Shown one piece after another: positions 9,166 to 18,531 of a stretch of 64,000 bases of DNA. Numbering within the stretch: position 1 is the stretch's first letter; each line of letters begins with the position of its first letter. A model generated the notes under the pieces. The model ran no database searches, was not told the DNA's origin, and was given only the letters and a program-made list of their open reading frames with translations. The stretch comes from JAGQPD01 sp020426865 (GTDB taxonomy: Bacteria > Planctomycetota > Planctomycetia > Pirellulales > Pirellulaceae): the NCBI GenBank assembly GCA_041399065.1, contig JAWKTN010000004.1, positions 558,001 through 622,000 on the forward strand, in the 5' to 3' direction. Made by a program: the position numbers and the translations under genes.

Positions 9166-9984
9166 TCAGGCGGCTTGTCTTGTCCGGATTCTCTGCACAA
9201 ACGCTCGATAATCCTCCGCCGTGTCGATCCCACGTGTCGCCTGCTGAACGACTCCCACTTGGATCGCGAACCCGGCCGATAGTACCCGCAATTGTTCCAG
9301 CTTTTCCATGCGTTCCAAGGGGGCAGGGGGTAAGTTTCCCAACTCCAACAAGAAATCGCGGCGATAAGCGTACATTCCCAGATGCTGGAAATATGTCGCC
9401 GGCTCCGACTGCCAATCCTGATACAACCCGTCGCGATCGTGTGGGATCGCGCTGCGGCTAAAGTATAACGCCCGTCCGCGATCGTCCATCACGACCTTCA
9501 CGCACGCCGGATCCTGCAACCGTTCGGCCGTCCGAATCGGCGTCGCCAGCGTCGCCATCGGCGCCTCCGGATCCTCCCGCAACAATGTAACCAGGCTATC
9601 GATTGCCTCCCCCGAAATTTCCGGCTCGTCCCCTTGCACATTCACGAAGATTTCGATCTGGGGCATCGCACGGGCGACTTCCGCGACACGATCCGTCCCG
9701 GAAGCCGCCAGGGGATCCGTCATCATCCATCGGCCACCAAACCGTGCCACTTCGTCGGCCAATTCGCCGTGATCCACCGCCACGCAGATTCCCTGCGGTA
9801 ACGTCGCTCGCTCCACCGCCTCGTACGTGTGTTGCAATACGGTCTTGCCCGTCTCTCGAAGCAACAATTTGCGCGGCAGTCGTGTCGATTCCAGTCGGGC
9901 AGGGATCACCACAAAACAATTGGCGCCATCAAAACAATTTGAATTGTCGACACGTAATGCATGCAAGTCGCGAGATGGTTGCAT
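9166..9984 (-). CDS. kdsB: 3-deoxy-manno-octulosonate cytidylyltransferase (CMP-KDO synthetase)
   Basis: KdsB activates KDO with CTP for transfer to lipid A. The protein has VIPARLESTRLPRKLL at the N-terminus (nucleotide-binding R-x2-S-x-R-x-P-x-K), then MTDPLAASGTDR, VNVQGDEPEI and YFQHLGMYAYRRDFL. All are family signatures. The start is the ATG at 9984, because AAGGAGG lies 12 nt upstream; an earlier in-frame Met at 10149 would add 55 residues with no homology to the family. First gene of the kdsB, DHS-like, pyrG, DUF1844 string. Confidence 0.95.
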   Translation of the reverse strand: MQPSRDLHALRVDNSNCFDGANCFVVIPARLESTRLPRKLLLRETGKTVLQHTYEAVERATLPQGICVAVDHGELADEVARFGGRWMMTDPLAASGTDRVAEVARAMPQIEIFVNVQGDEPEISGEAIDSLVTLLREDPEAPMATLATPIRTAERLQDPACVKVVMDDRGRALYFSRSAIPHDRDGLYQDWQSEPATYFQHLGMYAYRRDFLLELGNLPPAPLERMEKLEQLRVLSAGFAIQVGVVQQATRGIDTAEDYRAFVQRIRTRQAA

Positions 9985-10238
9985 CGCAGGCAGCCCTCCT
10001 TGGCTAGCGGGAAAGTTTGCGGCTTGTCCCGAGTTTTCCGTAAGAATTGATTGCACAACGACCGAAATTTTCCTGATGGACGACCTTTCGTCTAGAGCAA
10101 TCTTGAAAATTCGTGCGTCGCGAGCGATCGCCGGGTGCAAATTGCACATGAATCTCGCTACCAGCGGATAGAATGAACGATAGTTTCGGCCACTGTCATT
10201 GCTAGCAAACTCTTCGACAGCAAAGGTAGGTCCTGGGC

Positions 10239-12101
10239 ATGTGTGGAATTGTGGGATACATCGGTCAACGGACCGCCGTCGATTTTCTTCTGGAAGGACT
10301 GCGGCGATTAGAATACCGCGGTTACGACAGTGCTGGGCTGGTCACGCTTGACGAAAACGGCCGGATGGACGTCGTCAAGGCCACCGGGCGAATTGACGCA
10401 CTGGCGGAGAAGTTGGAAGAAACGCCGCTGCGCGGAAGCGTCGGTATCGGCCACACCCGCTGGGCAACCCACGGACCTCCCACCGTCGAGAATGCCCATC
10501 CTCATTTGGGTGGCGAAAACGTCTTGGCGATCGTCCACAATGGTGTCGTGGAAAACTATCAGTCGCTGAAGGATCAGTTGATCGATCACGGCTACCATTT
10601 TCGATCTGCCACCGACAGCGAAGTCATCGCCCATTTGATCGATTTTCATCTGCAGCAACTTGGTGAGCAAGGCGATGCGACCGGCGACCAGCGGTATGTC
10701 ACGGCGGTCGAGGAATCGCTATCGCAGTTGCGGGGAACGTATGGGTTGGTCGTGCTCTTTCGCGATCGTCCCCAAATCATGATCGCTGCGCGGTTGGGGA
10801 GTCCGCTGGTGGTGGGCATCGGATCTGGCGAGCACTTTGTTGCCAGCGACGGCTCGCCGCTTGCCGGATATACTGACAAAATTGTGTATCTCGCCGACCA
10901 CCAAGTAGCGTTGATTCGCGCCGATAGTCTCAAAGTAACGCATCGTGACGAGGGGCATGTTAAGCATCGCGTGGAGAAGCTGCAGATCCACGCCAGCAAT
11001 CTCGATCTGGAGGATTATCCGCATTACATGCTCAAGGAGATCTTTGAACAACCGAATTCGCTGCGTGATACCATGCGCGGTCGCTTGTGCGAAGACAACG
11101 CCACGGCGGTTTTCGGCGGTTTGAACCTCACGGCGCAACAATTGCGGCAAGTCAATCGCATTTTGCTTACCGCCTGCGGTACCAGCTGGCATGCCGGACT
11201 GGTTGGGGAATATGTCATCGAGGAGATGTCGCGCGTTCCGGTGGAAGTCGAGTACGCCAGCGAATTGCGTTATCGTAACCCGCCCGTCGATCACAAGACG
11301 ATACTTTTTGCCATTACCCAAAGTGGTGAGACGGCGGATACGCTTGCGGCGTTACGCGAAATGAAACGCAAAGGACACCCGACACTCGCCATCTGCAACG
11401 TCGTTGGAAGCACTATCGCTCAAGAAGCCGACGGCGGTATCTACCTGCATGCCGGCCCCGAGGTTGGCGTCGCGTCGACCAAGGCCTACACGTCGCAGCT
11501 GTTGGTGCTGACGATGCTGGCGCTCTATTTCGGGCGACTGCGACATCTTAGCTACGAAGCCGGACGGCGTATCATCCGAGCTCTACAAGAATTACCCGAT
11601 CGAGTCGCCGAATCTCTGAATTGCAACGACGAAGTGCGACGCATCGCCAGCAAGTACTGCCATGAAAACAATTTTCTGTACCTCGGCCGACAATACAATT
11701 TCCCCACGGCACTGGAAGGGGCATTGAAACTGAAGGAAATCAGCTATATCCATGCCGAGGGGTATCCCGCCGCCGAAATGAAACACGGCCCAATCGCTTT
11801 GGTGGACGAACATACCCCCAGCGTATTCATCATGCCTCGCGATTTCGTGTACGACAAAGTGATGGCCAATCTCGAAGAAATCAAGGCCCGCGGCGGACCC
11901 GTCATCGCTATCGTCGGCGAAGGCGACACGCGCGTCGCCGAATTGGCCGACGACGTCATCTATGTCCCCAATGTCGAGCCGTTCCTGCAGCCCTTCGTGA
12001 CCATCGTCCCCCTGCAGCTGTTGTCGTATCACGTCGCCGTCATGCGCGGCTGCGACGTCGATAAACCTCGAAATCTGGCCAAAAGCGTTACCGTGGAATA
12101 A
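10239..12101 (+). CDS. glmS: Glutamine-fructose-6-phosphate aminotransferase (isomerizing)
   Basis: GlmS makes glucosamine-6-phosphate, the entry to UDP-GlcNAc for peptidoglycan and lipid A. The protein starts MCGIVGYIG, leaving Cys2 as the N-terminal nucleophile of the glutaminase domain, with GHTRWATHG, HNG and DSE motifs. The isomerase half has two SIS domains (CGTSWHAGL, SQSGETADT, STKAYTSQL) and ends PRNLAKSVTVE, the family's usual C-terminus. 620 residues matches the family. AAGGTAGG lies upstream of the ATG. No glmS ribozyme was seen in the short (about 90 bp) upstream gap. Confidence 0.97.
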   Translation: MCGIVGYIGQRTAVDFLLEGLRRLEYRGYDSAGLVTLDENGRMDVVKATGRIDALAEKLEETPLRGSVGIGHTRWATHGPPTVENAHPHLGGENVLAIVHNGVVENYQSLKDQLIDHGYHFRSATDSEVIAHLIDFHLQQLGEQGDATGDQRYVTAVEESLSQLRGTYGLVVLFRDRPQIMIAARLGSPLVVGIGSGEHFVASDGSPLAGYTDKIVYLADHQVALIRADSLKVTHRDEGHVKHRVEKLQIHASNLDLEDYPHYMLKEIFEQPNSLRDTMRGRLCEDNATAVFGGLNLTAQQLRQVNRILLTACGTSWHAGLVGEYVIEEMSRVPVEVEYASELRYRNPPVDHKTILFAITQSGETADTLAALREMKRKGHPTLAICNVVGSTIAQEADGGIYLHAGPEVGVASTKAYTSQLLVLTMLALYFGRLRHLSYEAGRRIIRALQELPDRVAESLNCNDEVRRIASKYCHENNFLYLGRQYNFPTALEGALKLKEISYIHAEGYPAAEMKHGPIALVDEHTPSVFIMPRDFVYDKVMANLEEIKARGGPVIAIVGEGDTRVAELADDVIYVPNVEPFLQPFVTIVPLQLLSYHVAVMRGCDVDKPRNLAKSVTVE

Positions 12102-12439
12102 TGTTCCACGGCTGTCCCAGCCGTAAAACAACGTTACACAACCGTCCCAGCCGCAAACCCAAACAACTATCCCGGCCGCTATGTCCCCCGCCGGAACACC
12201 ACGACACTTTTTACGAACGAATTTCTTGCTACCCACATCAACCCGGTTATACTAGTCCTTTTGGGGGACCGGGCTGGTTTGGTTGGGCGAGTTGCAATGA
12301 TTCTGCAAACGCTGCCGGAGGACGCATTGGGCAGAACGGACGCGTGATTTGTCCGAAGCCGTTTGTTGGAATCCACTTGTCGGAAGCTGGCCAGCTGAAT
12401 GTCGAATGAGAGTTGTTCCTTGCTTCAGTGAGTTGCTCC
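12102..12439. other. Intergenic region between glmS and the peroxidase
   Basis: No gene was found. It holds repeated short words around TCCCAGCCG just after glmS (one forms a small CGGCTG/CAGCCG hairpin at about 12112-12127). A promoter-like pair precedes a leader of roughly 180 nt. Confidence 0.5.
12226..12253 (+). promoter_or_regulatory. Possible sigma-70 type promoter for the peroxidase gene
   Basis: TTGCTA (12226-12231) and TATACT (12248-12253) are separated by 16 bp. They read toward the peroxidase gene and imply a leader of about 180 nt. Based only on match to the general consensus. Confidence 0.35.
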
Positions 12440-14110
12440 ATGTATTCTGTCACCGCGTCGCGGCTCGTTGTTGTTGCGATGTTGTCGGTCTTTGCCGGTG
12501 TGGTTTCCCCTTACGCCCGCAGTGAGGTGCGTACCTTCGATGGCTCGGGGAACAACCTGAGTCAACCGTGGGGGATGGCCGGGACACCCTTTTCCCGTTT
12601 GGATTCACAAGCCCATTACGCCGACGGCGTGTCGCTGCCGGGTGGAATCGATCGGCCGAATCCGCGGTCGATAAGCCAGGGGGTTGGCAAGCAGTACGTA
12701 CCGATGTTTGACGAAGGCTGCCGTTCGGACTATGTGTGGATGTGGGGCCAATTCATCGATCACGATATTACGCTTCGGCGTGGTGGGACCGAACCGATGC
12801 CCATCCTGGTGTCGGAACCCGACCTGATGTCGCCCGTGATTCCATTCTTCCGTTCGGCTGCGGCGCCCGGAACCGGGACCGGCACGGACAACCCCCGCCA
12901 ACAAATCAACGACACCACCAGCTTCGTCGATGGGTCCATGATCTATGGCCCCAGCCAATCACGGGCCGACGCCCTGCGCACTTTCAGTGGCGGCATGTTG
13001 GCGACGTCCAACAATGGTTTGCTGCTGCCAAAGAACACAGGAATGCTCCCCAACGACAACGAAGGCGCTCTTCCTGCAGATGCCATGTTTTTGGCAGGTG
13101 ATGTGCGAGCCAATGAAAACATTGGCCTCACCGCGATGCATACGTTGTTCGTCCGCGAGCACAACTATTGGGCCGGGCAGCTGGCAGCGCTTAATCCAAC
13201 CTGGGACGATGAACAGCTCTATCAAACAGCGCGCAAGATCGTTAGTGCGGAAGTGCAAGTCGTGACCTATTCCGAATACTTGCCGATGCTGCTTGGCGAT
13301 CGAGCTCCCGATCTGGCCACCGCCGCTTATGACGAAACCGTCGACCCATCGATTGCGAACGAATTCGCCGCGGCAGCCTATCGTTTGGGACACACACAGG
13401 TGTCACCAATACTCATGCGGATGGAAGCCGATCGGACGATGGTGCCGGAAGGACATATGCCGTTGTCCGACGCCTTTTTCCATCCAAATTATTTGCAGAC
13501 CGGCGCCGACGTCGATCATCTGCTGATGGGAGCCACCATGCAGGTCATGCAACAGACCGACGCCCGCGTCATTAGTACGCTTCGCAATTCCCTCTTCGGG
13601 CAGCCCGGTGCCGGTGGGCTTGATTTGCTTTCGATTAATTTGCAGCGTGGTCGCGACCACGGCCTGCCCAGCTACAACGAAATGCGCGCTGTCATGGGTT
13701 TGGACACCGCGTCGTCCTTCGCCGATATTACCTCCGATACCGAAGTGCAGGCCGCCTTGGCCAGCGTCTACAATTCGGTCGATGACGTTGACTTGTGGAT
13801 TGGCGGGATGGCGGAAGATCACATCGCCAACGGAATCGTCGGTGAATTGGTCTCCGCAATCGTGGCCGACCAGTTCCAACGTCTGATGGCCGGCGATCGG
13901 ATGTTCTTCCTGTGGGACAACCAACTACAGAGCGACCAGACGCTCTACAATGCGATCCTCGATACACGACTGTCCGATATCATCAACCGCAATACCGATG
14001 GCATGCACGTGCAACAAAATGTGTTCCTCGTCCCCGAACCTGCATCACTTGCCGTGCTCATCCCACTGTTTGCCGCACTTGTGCACGTGCGCCGCCGAAT
14101 ATCGCAATAG
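12440..14110 (+). CDS. Secreted animal-type haem peroxidase with PEP-CTERM anchor
   Basis: The start is taken as the ATG at 12440, giving a signal peptide (MYSVTASRLVVVAML). The frame could open at a TTG 27 nt earlier. The protein belongs to the peroxidasin/myeloperoxidase-like haem peroxidase family: GQFIDHD supplies the distal His, LGHTQ the probable proximal His, and SINLQRGRDHGLPSYNEMR and LFVREHNYWA are strong signatures. The end is a PEP-CTERM sorting signal (VPEPAS, hydrophobic stretch, VRRR), so it is exported and processed at the envelope by an exosortase-type system that is not in this window. It would oxidise small substrates with hydrogen peroxide outside the cytoplasm; the substrate is unknown. 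Confidence 0.9.
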   Translation: MYSVTASRLVVVAMLSVFAGVVSPYARSEVRTFDGSGNNLSQPWGMAGTPFSRLDSQAHYADGVSLPGGIDRPNPRSISQGVGKQYVPMFDEGCRSDYVWMWGQFIDHDITLRRGGTEPMPILVSEPDLMSPVIPFFRSAAAPGTGTGTDNPRQQINDTTSFVDGSMIYGPSQSRADALRTFSGGMLATSNNGLLLPKNTGMLPNDNEGALPADAMFLAGDVRANENIGLTAMHTLFVREHNYWAGQLAALNPTWDDEQLYQTARKIVSAEVQVVTYSEYLPMLLGDRAPDLATAAYDETVDPSIANEFAAAAYRLGHTQVSPILMRMEADRTMVPEGHMPLSDAFFHPNYLQTGADVDHLLMGATMQVMQQTDARVISTLRNSLFGQPGAGGLDLLSINLQRGRDHGLPSYNEMRAVMGLDTASSFADITSDTEVQAALASVYNSVDDVDLWIGGMAEDHIANGIVGELVSAIVADQFQRLMAGDRMFFLWDNQLQSDQTLYNAILDTRLSDIINRNTDGMHVQQNVFLVPEPASLAVLIPLFAALVHVRRRISQ

Positions 14111-14139
14111 CGGCGCGGCAGTGTAGGCCCTCATGCACC

Positions 14140-14699
14140 GGCCGCACCGCTTGCTGAAAATTCGGAACGCTTTGCCGTTGCGTTCCGGCCTGGAAGATTC
14201 TTTCCGTTTTTTGGAAGATTTCTTCCAGGTTTTGGCATAATTCTATCGTCATTCCGCAAGGTTTCTCGCTGTAGACGTCCTTGCCGGCTTGGGCGGCCAG
14301 GATCGACGCGGGGGCGTGCCAGCGGTCTCCGGTGGCGATCAGCACGGCGTCGATATCGGAGCGGGGGAGGAGTTCGCGGAAGTCGCGATAGGGTTGGCAG
14401 TCTTGGTTGCCGTAGTGTTGGTCGACGAGTTGTTTTCCGGCATCGCGGCGTGACTGTTATACGTCAGAGATCGCGAGGCACTGCGCGGCGGGAAGTTGCA
14501 GCATGGCCTTCAGGTCGTAGGTGCAGCGTGGCCCGATGCCGATAACCCCCAGCGTAATGCGTTCGCTGGCAGCGGCTGTCGCCTCGGCTCCGAGCGCCTT
14601 GGCAGAGACAATCGTTGGCAACGCGACAGCTAATTAATGTGGTGTGGGCCGCTGGTTCCATTGCGAGGGCGAGTTCGGGTCTGGCTTCGTCGTACGCAT
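14140..14699 (-). pseudogene. Decayed Gfo/Idh/MocA-family oxidoreductase
   Basis: Reading the minus strand from 14699 gives an N-terminal Rossmann-fold oxidoreductase: ITLGVIGIG (NAD-binding), PYRDFRELLPR, DAVLIATGDRWH, AGKDVYSEKPCG (family E-K-P) and AGTQRQSVPNF. Two in-frame stop codons interrupt it, at about residue 22 (TAA, about 14634) and after AISDV (TAA, about 14457). The match ends soon after the TQRQS motif, so the C-terminal two-thirds of a normal member (about 350-450 residues) is missing. It is a dead fragment wedged between the peroxidase and the intron-bearing tRNA. Confidence 0.8.
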
Positions 14700-14770
14700 G
14701 GCGCCGTTCTTCTGTGTGGGCAACCCGGATGGCAAGAGAATTGATTTCCACGTAGAATAGGGCATCGCAA

Positions 14771-15135
14771 GGGCCCGTAGCTCAGTCGGTTAGAGCAGGG
14801 GACTTAAGCGAAGGCGGCCTAACCGGCGATCGCGCCGCACGGCCGCATTCGATTGGGTTGCCCATTCGTTTCGCAGCAAGCGAAGGGGTAGAATTCGTCA
14901 AATTCGGGGAAGGCTAAGTTGCCGGCGGCCAACGTCGCCAGTCGGTGATAGGTTAATCCCGAGCCAAGCCTTGCTACCGCACGGTCGATCGCGGTGGTAT
15001 GAGGAAGGTGTAGAGACTGTACGGCGAACTCGTAAAGAGAAGAGACAGTCCAGACCACAAACTCGAAAGAGGCGGCGAAAGCCGTAGTCGGTATGCATAA
15101 TCCCTTGGTCGGGGGTTCGAGTCCCTCCGGGCCTA
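14771..15135 (+). tRNA. tRNA with anticodon CAU (Ile2 or Met), split by a group I intron
   Basis: Exons 14771-14804 and 15096-15135 join to a normal 74-nt cloverleaf. The acceptor is GGGCCCG/CGGGCCT with A73, the anticodon stem is GGGGA/TCCCT, the loop is CTCATAA, and the T arm is GGGGG-TTCGAGT-CCCTC. The CTTGGTC variable region and the purine-rich stem look more like the bacterial Ile2 (lysidine) tRNA than elongator Met, but this cannot be settled by eye. CCA is not encoded. The intron sits between U33 and C34. Confidence 0.9.
14805..15095 (+). other. Group I intron (IC3-like) in the tRNA anticodon loop
   Basis: The 291-nt insert follows a U (end of the 5' exon) and ends in G, as group I introns do. 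The core is recognisable. AATCCCGAGCCAAG (14955-14968) matches the P4-side sequence of cyanobacterial tRNA-Leu introns. GGTGTAGAGACTGTACGGC (15007-15025) contains the 5' strand of P7, and GACAGTCC (15044-15051) contains the 3' strand. No homing-endonuclease gene fits inside. I could not draw a confident P1/internal guide pairing. Confidence 0.85.
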
Positions 15136-15834
15136 CTTGCGTTGCTCTTTGTTCACCGGGAAAATCTCGAAGAACCGGTTTTTGTCTTTTAGGCTTTGCT
15201 TACCATTACCTTCTGCGATGTTCAGCGGAATCGACTGAGCGGCTCGCAACCATTGATCTCGGGCAGGTCGATGTACGCCGCTCAAGGTTTTTGCGATTCG
15301 ATATGAGAATGCGCCGTAATCGATCGAAAGTCAGTAAACATCAAGCCAAGTGCGTCGCTGTAAAGTCGGATGTGTTCGACGCTTGTTTCCGCCGAACCTT
15401 TATTCGCGTGCTCGATATTGTCACAGTATTGAATGATCGCTCGCCGGTACTGTTCATCCAAAGTCTGTCCTTGGACTGGGTTCATAAACAGGGAAACCGT
15501 CACCACAAGTACAGTTCCATACCGCATGAAAGAGTCATTAATGTGACGCATTCCCTTGTTGCGTGATCGGACGGCACGCAGTGTGACAAGGTTCTCTACG
15601 GGTTCGCTCGTCGAATCACTTGTTGCTTTCTAGTTTCCTGCCATAATCAGTCCGGGTCTTGTGGGGCGATAATCGCGCCGACTGTCTAGTCAACTTTCAC
15701 GTGGCAATGTCAGGTGTGCCACCTGACGGTCACATGACTGTCGGCCACCTGGCGAGCACACGAAACTGTTTTCCGTGTGCTCTATCGGCGTCCCTAGACA
15801 TAGGAGATACGAATCGCAACTTCTCGGAGACGTA
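15136..15834. other. Sparse region after the intron-bearing tRNA
   Basis: About 700 bp with at most one small gene (15282-15551, minus). The rest has no coding signal, RNA fold or clear repeat that I can support. It contains a few tandem-like words (GTCACATGACTGTCGGCCACCTG around 15730, described only in part). Confidence 0.4.
15282..15551 (-). CDS. Possible small secreted protein
   Basis: An 89-residue frame with a believable signal peptide from an internal Met (MRYGTVLVVTVSLF, cleavage near VQGQ) followed by a hydrophilic 60-residue tail (DEQYRRAIIQYCDN). No family is recognised and no strong ribosome-binding site is visible, so it could be chance. Confidence 0.35.
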   Translation of the reverse strand: MRHINDSFMRYGTVLVVTVSLFMNPVQGQTLDEQYRRAIIQYCDNIEHANKGSAETSVEHIRLYSDALGLMFTDFRSITAHSHIESQKP

Positions 15835-18153
15835 TTAAACAAGTGTCTCGCCGGTTATGGCCTGGCCCTGCAGGTTGAAGCCGCGACGCCAACGTGTTCC
15901 ATTGGCTTCATTGACCCAATACACGTCAAATCCTGCGGAGATTACTGCGATCGAAGGCGATGCGAATGACTGAGAGTATGAAATGCTGACTCGACGATCA
16001 ACCGCGCCCACCGTTCGCCCGTACGGATCCATGACGGCGGAGCGAATTTCTGTTTCACCACCATACTTCTTGACAACCCAAGCTACGGCAAAATTACCAT
16101 TCGACATTGCAGATGCAGTCATCTGATAGTGCAATCCGGTATACGAAAAATCACCGATTCTTTGGTCTGAGCTAACTCGATTGCCGGAAAGGCTATAGAA
16201 GTCAGCGTAGATGCGTTCGTTGTTTCCAGTGGCTCCATACGTGCGAACATGCTTCAGCACGATGATGCCGGATGACGACGTGATAGATTGATAACTGAGG
16301 ACTGTACCATAGTTTGAAGTTGGCGGCGCGAGCACCTGGGATCGCAAATTGATGTCGAAACTCGATTCGTCTGCGTCGTTACTGCGTACTCTTAACCAGC
16401 CGCTTCGCGTACCGGCCGTCCGCGTGTCAACGCTCACGGTGAACTGAGTCGATGCATTCGGAGCCAGTTGGTTTGGAATTCCGGTCACGGTGAATCCCGA
16501 TGGCACTATGGCCGACTGAAGTATCAACTTCGCCGTACCTGTATTGCGAATCGTAAATGTTCTTGCAATAGTTGAACCGACGGGCCCCGCACCGACATCA
16601 GTAGTTCCGACGCCATCGACGAGGCCAACAATATCGATCTCCGGAGTCGGATTGTCGACCGTACCTCTAACAGTGAAATTGGTCCATGCCTCATCCGCGT
16701 CGTTGTTGCGAATCAGAATGCTTCCCGTGAACGAACCTGCAGCTGACGTACTCATGGTTACAGTAAACGCGTGCGTTCGTCCTGGCAGGATGGTATTCGG
16801 AACATTCCAGCCGATCACAAACCCATTGACGTCTGCCGGACGGGAAACAGGCAGTGTTGCATTTCCGACATTGCGAATCGAGAATATGCGAGTGATTGCG
16901 GTACTGCCCTTCAGAACCGTCCCATAGCTGACCGTTTGACCGTTGCTGACGCCTACAAGCTCGATTTCAGGCGAAGGAGTTTCCACCTTGCCTTGCAACG
17001 TCACAGATTGAGAGAGCTCGTTGCCGTCATTCGATCGAAAGTTGAGCCTTCCAGAATAGTTCGCAGGCAGCGAGGTCCGCATGCCGATGGTAAGGCTCGT
17101 GCTTGCGTGCGGCGCAAGGCTTGTGGGTGGCGTACTCAGTATTTGAAACCCGGTGGAAACTGAAAAACTATTCAGTGCCAAAGTTGTATTGCCATCGTTA
17201 CTGATCGTAATACTTCGTGTTGGAACATTTGCACCAGTCAACACAGTCCCGAAGTTGAGTGAGTTGCCAACCAAATCGTTACCCGATAGTCTTATCTCAG
17301 GCAGACGCCATTTCCCAACGATAGGCTTGTCGCCTCGGAGTCCGTAGTCGAAAGTAGACTCCGCCCAAACGTCTCGGTCCGTATTGAAGTACCATCGCAA
17401 TGATCCGTTCGAATTTGTGCGTACGACACCGACATCGTCGCGACCATCTCCATTCCAATCACCGACAACGGGCGTGTCGCCTGGCAATCCAAACGCATAT
17501 TCATCCTCTTGCCAAACGTCGTTGTCCGTATTCAAGTACCAGTGAAGTAGGCCATCAGTACCCGCTCGCACAACGCCGACGTCTGTGCGACCATCTCCGT
17601 TCCAGTCGCCCGAAACTGGAGTGTCACCAACGAGTCCGAACACGTACTCGATTTCGTGAGTCGGATCTCCGTCCGTGTCAAGGTACCAGTGGAGCAGCCC
17701 CTCACCACCGTTTCGCACAACTCCAATGTTGTCTCCGCCAGACCGATCCCAGTTGCCGACGACCGGAACGTCTCCAGGTAGTCCGTAGGCAAATTCACGT
17801 TCGTGTGTTGGATCGCCATCCGTATCCAAGTACCAATGAAGAAGACCATCAGGAGATCCACGTCGTACAACGCCAGGGTAACTTGCACCGTTTCCGGTCC
17901 AGTTCCCGGTAACATGGATATCTCCTGAAAGCCCATAGCTCACATCCATCTCATGGCTGCTATCGGCGTCCGTGTTGAAGAGATATTGGTTAGCACCCCG
18001 GACGACACCAACTAAATCAGCCGCCATCAACTCTCGCTTTTCGAGCGATTCATGCCCAAGTCGCCGACCGTTCCGTACTCGGTTCTTTCGTCGTGACTTG
18101 TTGGAATTAGATTTCGTGCGGTTACGCAATACCGACAGAGGGTTGTGAAACAT
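15835..18153 (-). CDS. Large exported planctomycete protein with VCBS-like and ASH/choice-of-anchor repeats
   Basis: The start is placed at the ATG at 18153, which has GGAG 8 nt upstream; the frame extends 45 codons further but with no support. A basic N-terminus is followed by the planctomycete motif LEKRELMAAD, the LExRxLL-AAD export/sorting signature. Next come five FG-GAP/VCBS-like repeats of about 50 residues each, with variants of DGLLHWYLDTD and VVGDWNGDGRDDVGVV (Asp/Asn-rich, probably calcium-binding). After those come three ASH-type beta-sandwich repeats (GTVLTGANVPTRSITISNDGN and similar). The C-terminal 180 residues are unassigned. Likely a secreted or surface protein. Confidence 0.85.
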   Translation of the reverse strand: MFHNPLSVLRNRTKSNSNKSRRKNRVRNGRRLGHESLEKRELMAADLVGVVRGANQYLFNTDADSSHEMDVSYGLSGDIHVTGNWTGNGASYPGVVRRGSPDGLLHWYLDTDGDPTHEREFAYGLPGDVPVVGNWDRSGGDNIGVVRNGGEGLLHWYLDTDGDPTHEIEYVFGLVGDTPVSGDWNGDGRTDVGVVRAGTDGLLHWYLNTDNDVWQEDEYAFGLPGDTPVVGDWNGDGRDDVGVVRTNSNGSLRWYFNTDRDVWAESTFDYGLRGDKPIVGKWRLPEIRLSGNDLVGNSLNFGTVLTGANVPTRSITISNDGNTTLALNSFSVSTGFQILSTPPTSLAPHASTSLTIGMRTSLPANYSGRLNFRSNDGNELSQSVTLQGKVETPSPEIELVGVSNGQTVSYGTVLKGSTAITRIFSIRNVGNATLPVSRPADVNGFVIGWNVPNTILPGRTHAFTVTMSTSAAGSFTGSILIRNNDADEAWTNFTVRGTVDNPTPEIDIVGLVDGVGTTDVGAGPVGSTIARTFTIRNTGTAKLILQSAIVPSGFTVTGIPNQLAPNASTQFTVSVDTRTAGTRSGWLRVRSNDADESSFDINLRSQVLAPPTSNYGTVLSYQSITSSSGIIVLKHVRTYGATGNNERIYADFYSLSGNRVSSDQRIGDFSYTGLHYQMTASAMSNGNFAVAWVVKKYGGETEIRSAVMDPYGRTVGAVDRRVSISYSQSFASPSIAVISAGFDVYWVNEANGTRWRRGFNLQGQAITGETLV

Positions 18154-18531
18154 CTTTTTTGCTCCGATCGATTGGTGGACGCATAAATATGCGTTTGTTG
18201 ATTCGTTCCATTGAGGAACCGAACTGACAAAGATGAAGTCGGATCGCATTGAGAATGCAGCCAACTCCACATGTTCAGAACTACTCATCCGCGGACGAGT
18301 TCTGTCAAATCGTTTCTGACTTCAGGCTTTAGTCGTCAGGAAAGAAGATAGCGTTTGCAACCGTGAAGTTGGGCTTCATAGACCGCGACCATGAACTTCG
18401 ATCGCGAAGTGGCCAATGCGAAAAAGCAAGGGGAGGCCTGGCGAAAAAAAGCGGCAGCAGGCAAGTAATGCCTTACGACAATCGCAAGCAAATGCACTTG
18501 CCGACTAACTCATCCTGAACATGCTAATCGG
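18154..18531. other. Intergenic region, nothing identified
   Basis: No gene, RNA or repeat was supported here. The upstream region of the large exported protein should contain its promoter, but no clear match was seen. Confidence 0.4.

Noticed and set aside
9137..9415. N-terminal extension of the deoxyhypusine-synthase-like protein
   Set aside because: The extra 93 residues overlap kdsB coding sequence antiparallel-frame composition and show no family similarity; the internal Met matches the family start.
14819..15058. Open frame on the minus strand inside the group I intron (homing endonuclease?)
   Set aside because: No LAGLIDADG, GIY-YIG or HNH motif; it is the antisense of structured intron RNA.
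14805..15095. Splicing to anticodon UAU by shifting the junction one base
   Set aside because: The intron would then end in C rather than G, against the rule for group I introns. The CAU junction fits both ends.
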